12,715 nt of DNA. Origin: an uncultured Clostridia bacterium. Lineage in GTDB: Bacteria > Bacillota > Clostridia > TANB77 > CAG-508. Where the stretch lies: positions 1 to 12,715 of the forward strand of contig CANQMY010000018.1 of assembly GCA_947625075.1 (NCBI GenBank), written 5' to 3'. The first letter of the stretch is position 1, and each line of letters opens with the position of its first letter. The position numbers and the translations under genes are program-made. Below, piece after piece: positions 1 through 6,462 of the stretch. The notes below the pieces were generated by a model that saw only the letters and a program-made list of their open reading frames with translations, had not been told where the DNA came from and did no database searches.

Positions 1-114
1 TGATTGTTATTGTTTAATACTTACATTTATGATATATTTTTTTCATTAATAATTTTTTATTAAGTTTTTTACTTAATTAAAGTTTTCTTCAAAAAAATAA
101 TTAAAAAAATATTT

Positions 115-747
115 TTAATTCAATTTTAAACTATCTGTCCATTTTTTTACATCTGATTCTGATGCCGAACTTTCAAAGCTATAACCTTCTAGCCACTTTC
201 CTGTTCCTGTTTTTTCTTCAAGTAATTTTGCACTTTCACCTATTCCAGAAAATGCCGATGTACAAAATGGAATAACAGTTTTTCCTCTAAAGTCATTGCT
301 TCTTACAAATGAATCTACTGGCCATGCTGAAACTTCATACCAAATTGGATATCCAATTAAAATTGTATCATAATATTCCCAATTATTTACTTTAGTTGTT
401 GTAAGTTTTACATTTCTTAAAGTTTCATCTGCATGTTCTCTTGATACTCTACTAGTACTTTCATTTTTATTTAAGTCTTCTTCCGTATATTTTTCTACTG
501 GTGTTATTTCAAAAATATCCGCATTTAAATTTTTAGCTATTTGTTTAGCAATATTTTCAGTATGATCCTGTGCAGAAAAATATACAACTAAAACTTTTTT
601 ATTAAGATTAGCATTACTTTCCATAATATTTTCTATTCCAGTATTATCAGCAATATTTCCATTATTTTTTAATCCATTTAAAGTTGCAAAACAAATTATT
701 GTTATTAAAATTATAATAATTAATATTATAATCGTTTTTTTATTCAT
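115..747 (-). CDS. Membrane-anchored flavodoxin-family protein
   Basis: This is a flavodoxin-type FMN-binding electron carrier of the Flavodoxin_4 kind. It has 210 residues. Residues 1-20 are MNKK followed by an almost pure Ile/Leu hydrophobic stretch, a membrane anchor; about 30 linker residues follow. The flavodoxin domain starts near residue 51 with strand KVLVVYFSAQ and an FMN phosphate loop, SAQDHTENIA (58-67). Later come the family's TILIGYPIWYEVSAWP strand-loop and IPFCTSAFSG. The Cys after the hydrophobic stretch lies in TIIC, which lacks the small residue at -1 of a lipobox, so I read an uncleaved anchor rather than a lipoprotein. By the positive-inside rule the flavin domain would lie outside the cell. 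The start is supported by AAAGGA ten bases upstream. It is transcribed separately from the surface-protein gene behind it, which has its own terminator. The redox partner is unknown. Confidence 0.88.
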   Translation of the reverse strand: MNKKTIIILIIIILITIICFATLNGLKNNGNIADNTGIENIMESNANLNKKVLVVYFSAQDHTENIAKQIAKNLNADIFEITPVEKYTEEDLNKNESTSRVSREHADETLRNVKLTTTKVNNWEYYDTILIGYPIWYEVSAWPVDSFVRSNDFRGKTVIPFCTSAFSGIGESAKLLEEKTGTGKWLEGYSFESSASESDVKKWTDSLKLN

Positions 748-860
748 TTTTTATCATTCCTTTCTTTTCGTTTTAATATTAAATTATTATGCAAATATAT
801 TTAATTTAAGAATAAAAATTAAATAATTATTTACTTTTTCTTTAAGTAGCTAATTTAACG

Positions 861-913
861 AAAAAAAATAACCCTAAATTATTTAAACTTTTATCTAATA
901 ATTTAAGGTTATT
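861..913 (-). terminator. Rho-independent terminator of the surface-protein gene
   Basis: Arms at 867-883 and 897-913 pair over 17 positions around a 13-base loop. The single non-Watson-Crick position is a C/A mismatch on the plus strand but a G-U wobble in minus-strand RNA, so the structure suits minus-strand transcripts. The minus-strand hairpin is followed by eight Ts (861-868). It lies about 90 bases past the stop of the surface-protein gene. Confidence 0.85.
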
Positions 914-1003
914 ACTAATTTTTCATTGATTAAATATTTGAAATATCTTTTCGATTATTTATTTGTTAATATTATTTTAATTATTTAGTTATACTATTTA
1001 TAA

Positions 1004-2869
1004 TTAATAATTGTTTCTTCTATATTGAATATATGAGAAGGCTCCTCCACCAATCAAAGCTAATCCTAATGTTATCCATATCATCATATTCGCACCAGTT
1101 TGTGGTATTTTACCACTTGCTGTTGTATTATCAACTCCTGCTGTTCCAAAATCTGCCCATTTAAAATCTGATGATCCATAAAAGAATAATCCCCACGAAT
1201 CGCCAGACACTCTTGCTCTAGCTAAAGTAACTGCTTCTGGAGATGTATACTTTCCATTCTCTCCATCTGCTTTTATATATAAATAATAATATGATTCATT
1301 TTCTAAATTTTTTAAATCAATTACTGCCTGATTTTTTATGTTTTCCCCGTTATCTGCATTATATTCAATAGCATAATAATCATCTTTATCAGCATCTACA
1401 ACTTTATCAAAAATTCCATTACTCTTTTTTGCAAAATCAAGTAATGATGCAAAACCAGAAATGTCATTGTTTTTTATCTTTTGTAATATTGATTGATCTG
1501 TAATTTTTCCTATTTTTATTTGAATCTTTCTGTTGTTTTTTTCAGAATGTGTAAAACTAGTTACTATTTGATCGTTATCATTCGTCATAAATGTTGCATG
1601 AAAAGCATCAGCATACTTAGGTTCATCATATTTTTCAACTTTTTTACCATAAAATACTACTTTTTCTTTTCCGCCTGAATTCTCTTCTATAATATTAACA
1701 TAAATATCTTGATTTAATTCCACATACTTAGCAACTTTAGTCCCATCTGCTGATATAAATCTCTTATTCTCATTATCATATTTTAGAAGAATTGCTTCAT
1801 CACTAACAAATCCTTCACTCGGGATACTAGCTTCGCTTCCATTTGGTGTTATGACCATATAATAAATGCTATCTTCTTTAGCTGTAACGTTAGAAATTTG
1901 AATAATCGCATTACTAATTCCATCTTTATTTAATTCAATTTTTGCTTTTGAAAAATCGGTCCATTCATCATTATCTATAATTGCATCTTTAGATTTTACA
2001 GTAATATTGCAAGTTGCTGTACTTTCAATTCCTTTTGCTGTAATTATAGTTGTTCCCTCTTTTATTCCCTTTACTAATCCATTTTCAGTTACTGTTGCAA
2101 CTGATGAATCACTACTTGTCCATGTGATATTAGTATCTTTCGAAGATGTAGCTGTTAATTGCAAAGTGTCATCAACTCTCATTTCGGCTGAAGTTTTATC
2201 TAATGTAATTATTTCTACATCTCCTAAATTTGTTGTATATAATTGCATATCATAATATGTTTCTGATGCTTTACTTATTTTTACCCATAATACAATTGAG
2301 ATTTCTCCAGAATATCCACTAAAATCTAGTCTAATATTATTCTCAGAATTAGTAGTTTCAGTCCATTCATTTGTATAATTAGGAATTAACTCATAAACAT
2401 TATTCTGTAATTCATTTATTTTTTCTTTTCCTGTTTCATAATAGCTATTAGCTTCAGTTGCAGCATCTTCATAAGCTTTTTTTGCTACTTCTGCTTCACT
2501 TTCTTTTCCTTGTTGACTTTTTAAATTTTCATATTCATCTTGTAATTTTTTAATATTCTCATTTTTTTGTTCTACATCCGCATTAAATTGTTTAACATAA
2601 TTATTTAATTCATTAGTTTTAGCAGATATAGAATCTTTTTGACTTGATGTAATATGTATTTTTTGGTATGAAATATTAAATCCATTTGCTTCATCAGAAA
2701 GAGTTACAGTTCCTGTTCCTATTCCATTTTCCATTGTTATACTATAAGGCATCCTTATATATTTTTTTGGATCTAATTCTCCTGAAAAAGCTTCAACTGG
2801 AGATATACTTATACACATTGACAACACTAGTACTGTTAAAATAATTATTGGAATTACTTTGTTTTTCAT
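1004..2869 (-). CDS. Secreted surface protein with BIG2 domain and sortase signal
   Basis: A cell-wall surface protein of about 621 residues. Numbered from the upstream ATG, residues 1-28 are a Sec signal peptide ending near PVEA. Residues 80-160 are charged, Glu/Lys/Asn-rich and coiled-coil-like. A bacterial Ig-like (BIG2) domain spans about 218-293, with the typical ITWTSSDSSVATV and GLVKGIKEGTTIITA. The region 300-550 is beta-rich, probably further Ig-like or family-specific domains. The C terminus has IPQTG (589-593), a hydrophobic helix and RRNNY, a sortase signal with Ile in place of the usual Leu. Two adjacent ATGs follow AGGAGG; the second, at 2869, has the better spacing (5 versus 2 bases). 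BIG2 domains are common in adhesins and S-layer-like proteins; the ligand cannot be read from the sequence. The Ig-like and anchor calls are firm, the adhesion role is inference. Confidence 0.88.
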   Translation of the reverse strand: MKNKVIPIIILTVLVLSMCISISPVEAFSGELDPKKYIRMPYSITMENGIGTGTVTLSDEANGFNISYQKIHITSSQKDSISAKTNELNNYVKQFNADVEQKNENIKKLQDEYENLKSQQGKESEAEVAKKAYEDAATEANSYYETGKEKINELQNNVYELIPNYTNEWTETTNSENNIRLDFSGYSGEISIVLWVKISKASETYYDMQLYTTNLGDVEIITLDKTSAEMRVDDTLQLTATSSKDTNITWTSSDSSVATVTENGLVKGIKEGTTIITAKGIESTATCNITVKSKDAIIDNDEWTDFSKAKIELNKDGISNAIIQISNVTAKEDSIYYMVITPNGSEASIPSEGFVSDEAILLKYDNENKRFISADGTKVAKYVELNQDIYVNIIEENSGGKEKVVFYGKKVEKYDEPKYADAFHATFMTNDNDQIVTSFTHSEKNNRKIQIKIGKITDQSILQKIKNNDISGFASLLDFAKKSNGIFDKVVDADKDDYYAIEYNADNGENIKNQAVIDLKNLENESYYYLYIKADGENGKYTSPEAVTLARARVSGDSWGLFFYGSSDFKWADFGTAGVDNTTASGKIPQTGANMMIWITLGLALIGGGAFSYIQYRRNNY

Positions 2870-2896
2870 CATATCCTCCTTTATTTTCTTCTGTTT

Positions 2897-2926
2897 AACA
2901 TAACACTGCTTAACTCATTTTATCAA
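2897..2926 (-). promoter_or_regulatory. Probable promoter of the surface-protein gene
   Basis: On the minus strand TTGATA (2921-2926) and TATGTT (2897-2902) are separated by 18 bases, about 30 bases before the start codon and its AGGAGG. Both hexamers deviate from consensus, so this is a moderate call. Confidence 0.4.
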
Positions 2927-3004
2927 CAAAATAATATCAATAATAATTTTTTTTTTCAATATAGTTTAATAACATTACAAAAATTTAATAATTCTAAAAA
3001 AGTT

Positions 3005-4594
3005 TTATATGCAAAATCCAATCTTACTTACTGCCTTTTCCTTGTATATTACTGTTTTTATAGCATTTTCTACATCATTTTTAGTTATAGAATTTATAGC
3101 CTTACTTTTTGTTTGTACAATTCTATCTGCTTGTTCAAATTTTACTTTTTCAAATAAATTTCTTACATATCTTCCGTTTCCAAAATTCTCTTCTTGTCTA
3201 GCTTTTTTAAAATTATCAATTAAAATTTCTATACAATTTTCTGTTATTTTATAATTTTCTTTTTTACAAAGACCTTTAAATATTTCAAGTAATTCTTTTT
3301 CATTATAATCTGGAAAATTAATTGTAAACTGTATTCTACTCTCAAACCCTGGATTAAGTTTTAATAAATTTTTCATTTCTTCAGTGTATCCTGCAAGTAT
3401 GATACATATCTCATTTCTATGGTCTTCCATTTCTTTTATTAATGTTGCTATAGCTTCATCTTCAAAGCTTCCCCTTCTATCTGCAACTAAACTATAGGCT
3501 TCATCAATAAATAATACTCCTCCAATTGCTTTTTCAACTGTATTATGTACCTTTTGTGCTGTCCATCCTACATATTTGTCAACTAAGTCTCTTCCATGAA
3601 TTTCCACAAAATCTCCATCTCCACTCAAAATATTTTCTTCTTCAAATATTTTTCCAATTACTCTTGCTATACTTGTTTTTCCTGTACCAGGATTACCTGT
3701 AAAACACATATGTAAAGATGGCATATTTCCTCTTTCTTTATTTAATTTTACATAATTAAGGATTTTATCTAACTGTTTTTTTATGTTATCTAAACCAATC
3801 AAATCGTCTAATTCTTCTTTTGTATTCTTTTCTTGTCTTTTACCTTTTCTATCATTTCTTCTTTTAGTCGTATCATTTGCATAAAACTCTTTATTTTTCC
3901 TTAACATTTGTTTATCTACAAAATCTAAATTTCTGCTTTTACAGTCTATAATCAATTTTGTAACCATATTCTTTAATTTCCAAAATGGTACATCTGCATA
4001 GTCATTCAAGTCCTGCTTTTTGTATGTTAAATTATATTCGTTAAACTTATTTTTGCAATACATAATTTTATCATCTAAAGATATTTTATCTATTGTCATT
4101 CTAAATGAAATTAAATCTCCAAGTTCTCCATCTGCTTCTCCTTCACAATAATTTGTATCTTCAAAAATAAATACTTTATTCTTGAATAAATCTGTAATTC
4201 TTTTTAAGTTATCTAATTCTTCACTGTACTCAATTCTTAATTTTCTTTCATTGATAACAACTATAGATTCTTCAATTCCAGATATTTTATCAAACGGGCA
4301 ATCTCTTCTACCACTTATATTTTTGTCTAAATAACATATTCTATCATTCTCAATTATATTATACTTAAAAAATATTTTAGCAATAATTTTTACAAAATCA
4401 TTTAATAAATTGTATGAAGAGTTATTTCTTATAAGTATATTAAAATTTCCTAAATCTAGCTCATTATTCTGATGTAATTTTATGTAAAGTATAATTTCTC
4501 TTAATATTTCTTTGTTTTGTACTACTCCACATAAATTATCTAATTCATTTAATATTTCCTCATCTTCTGCATCTAATACATATTTTTTTACCAT
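3005..4594 (-). CDS. AAA+ ATPase, CbbX/SpoVK type, with degenerate first AAA domain
   Basis: A 529-residue AAA+ ATPase. The frame is open further upstream, but AGGAGG five bases before the ATG at 4594 fixes the start at MVKKYVLDAEDEE. The C-terminal half (about 260-500) is a complete CbbX/SpoVK/EccA-like module: LIGLDNIKKQL; Walker A GNPGTGKTS (300-308); pore loop YVGWTAQKV (341-349); Walker B VLFIDEAYSL (360-369); arginine finger in FESRI (R420); and sensor 2 GNGRYVRNLFEKV (472-484). The N-terminal half keeps AAA+-like order without a P-loop: NFNILIRNNSSYNLL sits where Walker A would be, ESIVVINE resembles a Walker B strand, and SLDDKIMYCKNKFNEYNL resembles the start of a lid. I infer a tandem AAA+ protein with a dead first domain. 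Such proteins remodel partner proteins as hexamers; the partner is unknown. It is probably monocistronic with its own promoter. Confidence 0.87.
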   Translation of the reverse strand: MVKKYVLDAEDEEILNELDNLCGVVQNKEILREIILYIKLHQNNELDLGNFNILIRNNSSYNLLNDFVKIIAKIFFKYNIIENDRICYLDKNISGRRDCPFDKISGIEESIVVINERKLRIEYSEELDNLKRITDLFKNKVFIFEDTNYCEGEADGELGDLISFRMTIDKISLDDKIMYCKNKFNEYNLTYKKQDLNDYADVPFWKLKNMVTKLIIDCKSRNLDFVDKQMLRKNKEFYANDTTKRRNDRKGKRQEKNTKEELDDLIGLDNIKKQLDKILNYVKLNKERGNMPSLHMCFTGNPGTGKTSIARVIGKIFEEENILSGDGDFVEIHGRDLVDKYVGWTAQKVHNTVEKAIGGVLFIDEAYSLVADRRGSFEDEAIATLIKEMEDHRNEICIILAGYTEEMKNLLKLNPGFESRIQFTINFPDYNEKELLEIFKGLCKKENYKITENCIEILIDNFKKARQEENFGNGRYVRNLFEKVKFEQADRIVQTKSKAINSITKNDVENAIKTVIYKEKAVSKIGFCI

Positions 4595-4685
4595 TTTTAC
4601 TCCTCCTAAATTACATAGATTTCTCTTATTATTACTGTTGTAAAATACTTTTAGCAAAAAATTATTCACTAAATTTATTATAAAA

Positions 4686-4713
4686 ATTATACGATATAAT
4701 AAAAAAATCTCAA
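4686..4713 (-). promoter_or_regulatory. Promoter of the AAA+ ATPase gene
   Basis: On the minus strand TTGAGA (4708-4713) and a perfect TATAAT (4686-4691) are separated by 16 bases, roughly 90 bases upstream of the chosen ATG at 4594. The otherwise empty gap 4670-4909 holds this promoter and the terminator of the preceding regulator gene, so the ATPase is likely transcribed alone. Confidence 0.6.
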
Positions 4714-4814
4714 CCTATCTGGTCACATATTGTATTATAGCTGTACATTCCAATTATTAATTTACCTAGTCTTATTCAGTCATTTCAATCTTTATATTGA
4801 TTTTTAAATAGCAC

Positions 4815-4866
4815 AAAAAAGTACAATAATCAATTACTTAAAATAGCAATTAACTATTATACTTTT
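4815..4866 (-). terminator. Rho-independent terminator of the WYL regulator gene
   Basis: Arms 4817-4835 and 4848-4866 form a 19-position stem with a 12-base loop. Three positions are not Watson-Crick; all three become G-U wobbles in minus-strand RNA and are mismatches in plus-strand RNA. The stem closes with an AAAAG/CUUUU base and runs on into further Us at 4815-4816. It lies about 45-95 bases past the WYL gene stop. Confidence 0.7.
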
Positions 4867-4909
4867 ATAGTACCAAAAAGCTTTTAAAAAATTTAAAAAC
4901 TTTTTTATG

Positions 4910-5905
4910 TTATTTATTATATTTTTTTTCTGCTTCCTTTATTACATTTTGCATTTCTTTTCTAAGTGATAAAGGTCTTTTTACTTCAACTAAATCGATA
5001 TTTCTCATTGCCCACATTTTAAATCCTAATGGATTTGTATCAACTAAAAATTTAAAATGTTCTTCATCATTTGGTATTTTTTCAATTGTAACATTCTTTC
5101 CAAATGTATCAAAAATAGTATCTAACAACAACATATGACATATAGATTCTATTTCTTCTTTCTTACCTCCAAACATTTCAGTTGAAGATTCTGCAAAATC
5201 TTTTATCTCACTTTTTTTCTTTTTAACTGTTATTTCTTCATCAAGAATTTGTATGTTTTTCATTCTATCGATTCTATAATTATAAAATTCGTCTTTTCCT
5301 TCTTTTTCTGCAATTAAGTAAAATTCTTGCTTTTTATAAACAATAGCATAAGGAGAAACTACTGGCTCACTTACGATTTTCTTTTCTAACTTATCAGTTA
5401 TTGCATATTTCCAATATTCAAATTTTATCTTTTTGCTAAGAAAAATACTATTTGATATATCTTCTATATTTTTTATTACTTCTACATTTTCGGTTTTAGA
5501 ATCATTAGCATATATTTGATAATCTTTTATTTTTTCATTTTCATATACTGTTTGGATGTTTTTGCACTTTCTAATAATATTTTTAGCAACAGATGGAACA
5601 ATGTAATTTGCATAGCAAAAGTTATCAATTATTGCTCTTACTTCTCCTGGTTCAAAATCTGTTTCTGGATCTCTATTGATATAATATCCTTTTCCATTTT
5701 CTTTTCTTGTACTTATATCATAATCAAATTTATATTTTAATAAGTTAATATTTCTTCTTATTGTCCTACTATCAATATCAACGTCATATATCTCTTTAAT
5801 TTTTGTTTGTATATCAGTTGAAGATAGCATATGATCTTCATCACTATATTTTTTTAATACATTTAAAATGTATAGTATATTTCCATTTTTTTCATACAAT
5901 TCCAT
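4910..5905 (-). CDS. WYL-domain transcriptional regulator
   Basis: A 331-residue DNA-binding regulator. Residues 5-75 are a winged helix of the HTH_11 type: SSTDIQTKIKEIY, then recognition-helix region DSRTIRRNINLL, then wing KENGKGYYI. Residues 150-225 form the WYL domain, with KIKFEYWKY, VSPYAIVYKKQEFYLIAE and a YNYRIDRM segment; the name-giving Trp-Tyr-Leu is Phe-Tyr-Leu here (195-197). Residues 270-325 are a WCX-like C-terminal extension. This order matches PafB/C, DriD and BrxR/CapW-type regulators, in which the WYL domain senses a ligand, for DriD single-stranded DNA. It follows the Y-family polymerase and yolD-like genes on the same strand with a 56-base gap, but has its own strong promoter and terminator. 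A role in DNA-damage or phage-defence control is inference from family and neighbours. AAAGGA upstream supports the start. Confidence 0.9.
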   Translation of the reverse strand: MELYEKNGNILYILNVLKKYSDEDHMLSSTDIQTKIKEIYDVDIDSRTIRRNINLLKYKFDYDISTRKENGKGYYINRDPETDFEPGEVRAIIDNFCYANYIVPSVAKNIIRKCKNIQTVYENEKIKDYQIYANDSKTENVEVIKNIEDISNSIFLSKKIKFEYWKYAITDKLEKKIVSEPVVSPYAIVYKKQEFYLIAEKEGKDEFYNYRIDRMKNIQILDEEITVKKKKSEIKDFAESSTEMFGGKKEEIESICHMLLLDTIFDTFGKNVTIEKIPNDEEHFKFLVDTNPLGFKMWAMRNIDLVEVKRPLSLRKEMQNVIKEAEKKYNK

Positions 5906-5935
5906 ATTTATTTATCTTCCTTTTTTATGCTATAT

Positions 5936-5965
5936 ATTTTATCATTCATACCATTCTTATGTCAA
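5936..5965 (-). promoter_or_regulatory. Strong promoter of the WYL gene, inside the end of yolD
   Basis: On the minus strand a perfect TTGACA (5960-5965) is followed after 18 bases by TAAAAT (5936-5941), 31 bases before the WYL start codon. The -35 hexamer contains the TGA stop codon of the yolD-like gene (5962-5964), so the WYL gene can be transcribed apart from the polymerase operon. Confidence 0.68.
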
Positions 5966-6207
5966 TTTTTTATATGTATCTCTATTATTTCACTAATTGG
6001 AATTTCAATTTGACTAACCATTATTAAACAATGCTTATATTCATTAATTTTTTTAACATTATCAATTACAGTAACATATTTTCCTCCAGACTTTTTTAAA
6101 TCAGGTACAAAATATTTAATTGTTACTTTTGGTTTATTTGCTATGTTATTTTTTATTTTTTGAAGCTTATTATTTATCATGTTTTTTTCTTCTTCACCGA
6201 ATATCAA
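5962..6207 (-). CDS. YolD-like protein, C-terminal part after a frameshift
   Basis: This frame encodes the C-terminal YolD-like domain. It contains KPKVTIKYFVPDLKKSGGKY, VKKINEYKHCLIM and IPISEIIEIHI, the beta-rich core usual for this small family that accompanies Y-family polymerases (yolD-uvrX and yqjX-yqjW in Bacillus). It is open from a TTG at 6207; the first ATG is at 6180, preceded only by a weak GGTGAAG. The N-terminal half of the same protein lies in another frame at 6194-6367. Dropping one base near 6199 joins the two as ...TEARIDI-GEEEKNMINNKL..., the expected continuous protein of about 134 residues. So this is probably the second half of a frameshifted gene, unless it is restarted from the internal ATG. 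The molecular role of YolD proteins is not established. Confidence 0.72.
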   Translation of the reverse strand: MIFGEEEKNMINNKLQKIKNNIANKPKVTIKYFVPDLKKSGGKYVTVIDNVKKINEYKHCLIMVSQIEIPISEIIEIHIKN

Positions 6208-6367
6208 TTCTTGCTTCAGTTAATCTTGCTGTTTCTTTTACTTTTTCATCATATCCTGTAAGTGCTGCAAAAGGAGCAAATTGTGCTGCTCGTTGTTCCA
6301 TACTTAATTGTGGATGTTTTTTTGATACATGATGTGGTAAATTTATAATATCATCATAATTTTCCAC
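6194..6367 (-). CDS. YolD-like protein, N-terminal part, ends early by frameshift
   Basis: A 57-codon frame starting at GTG 6367, with GGAGG (6376-6380) eight bases upstream. It reads MENYDDIINLPHHVSKKHPQ, then SMEQRAAQFAPFAALTGYDE and VKETARLTEARIDIR, then TGA. The PHHVSKKHP and RAAQFAPFAALTGYDE segments are the hallmark N terminus of the YolD-like family next to Y-family polymerases in Firmicutes. It overlaps an ATG in another frame (ATGTG), but that ATG reads only eight codons. The gene lies 95 bases behind the polymerase stop on the same strand, so it is almost certainly in its operon. The early stop follows a one-base shift; the missing half is encoded directly downstream in another frame. 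Confidence 0.72.
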   Translation of the reverse strand: MENYDDIINLPHHVSKKHPQLSMEQRAAQFAPFAALTGYDEKVKETARLTEARIDIR

Positions 6368-6462
6368 ATTTTTTACCTCCTATTTTTATGTCTTCACTTT
6401 TACTTTTTTATTTTCTTCCAATTTTTAATATCTATATTTTTTCTTCAATATTCTCATATTTT

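Noticed and set aside
59..77. Terminator behind the flavodoxin gene
   Set aside because: ATTAAGT/ACTTAAT can pair around five Ts, but all-A/T pairing apart from one G-C and no U-tract on the minus strand make it unconvincing.
1493..2255. Open plus-strand frames at 1493-1678 and 2007-2255
   Set aside because: They are antisense shadows of the intact surface-protein gene, with no ribosome binding site and no recognisable protein pattern.
6194..6207. Programmed ribosomal frameshifting in the YolD-like gene
   Set aside because: A rare codon before a stop is suggestive, but no slippery heptamer, internal Shine-Dalgarno stimulator or downstream hairpin is visible; mutation or sequencing error is simpler.
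6120..6332. A 70-codon plus-strand frame opposite the yolD region
   Set aside because: The minus strand carries strong YolD-family motifs in two frames; the plus-strand frame is a shadow.
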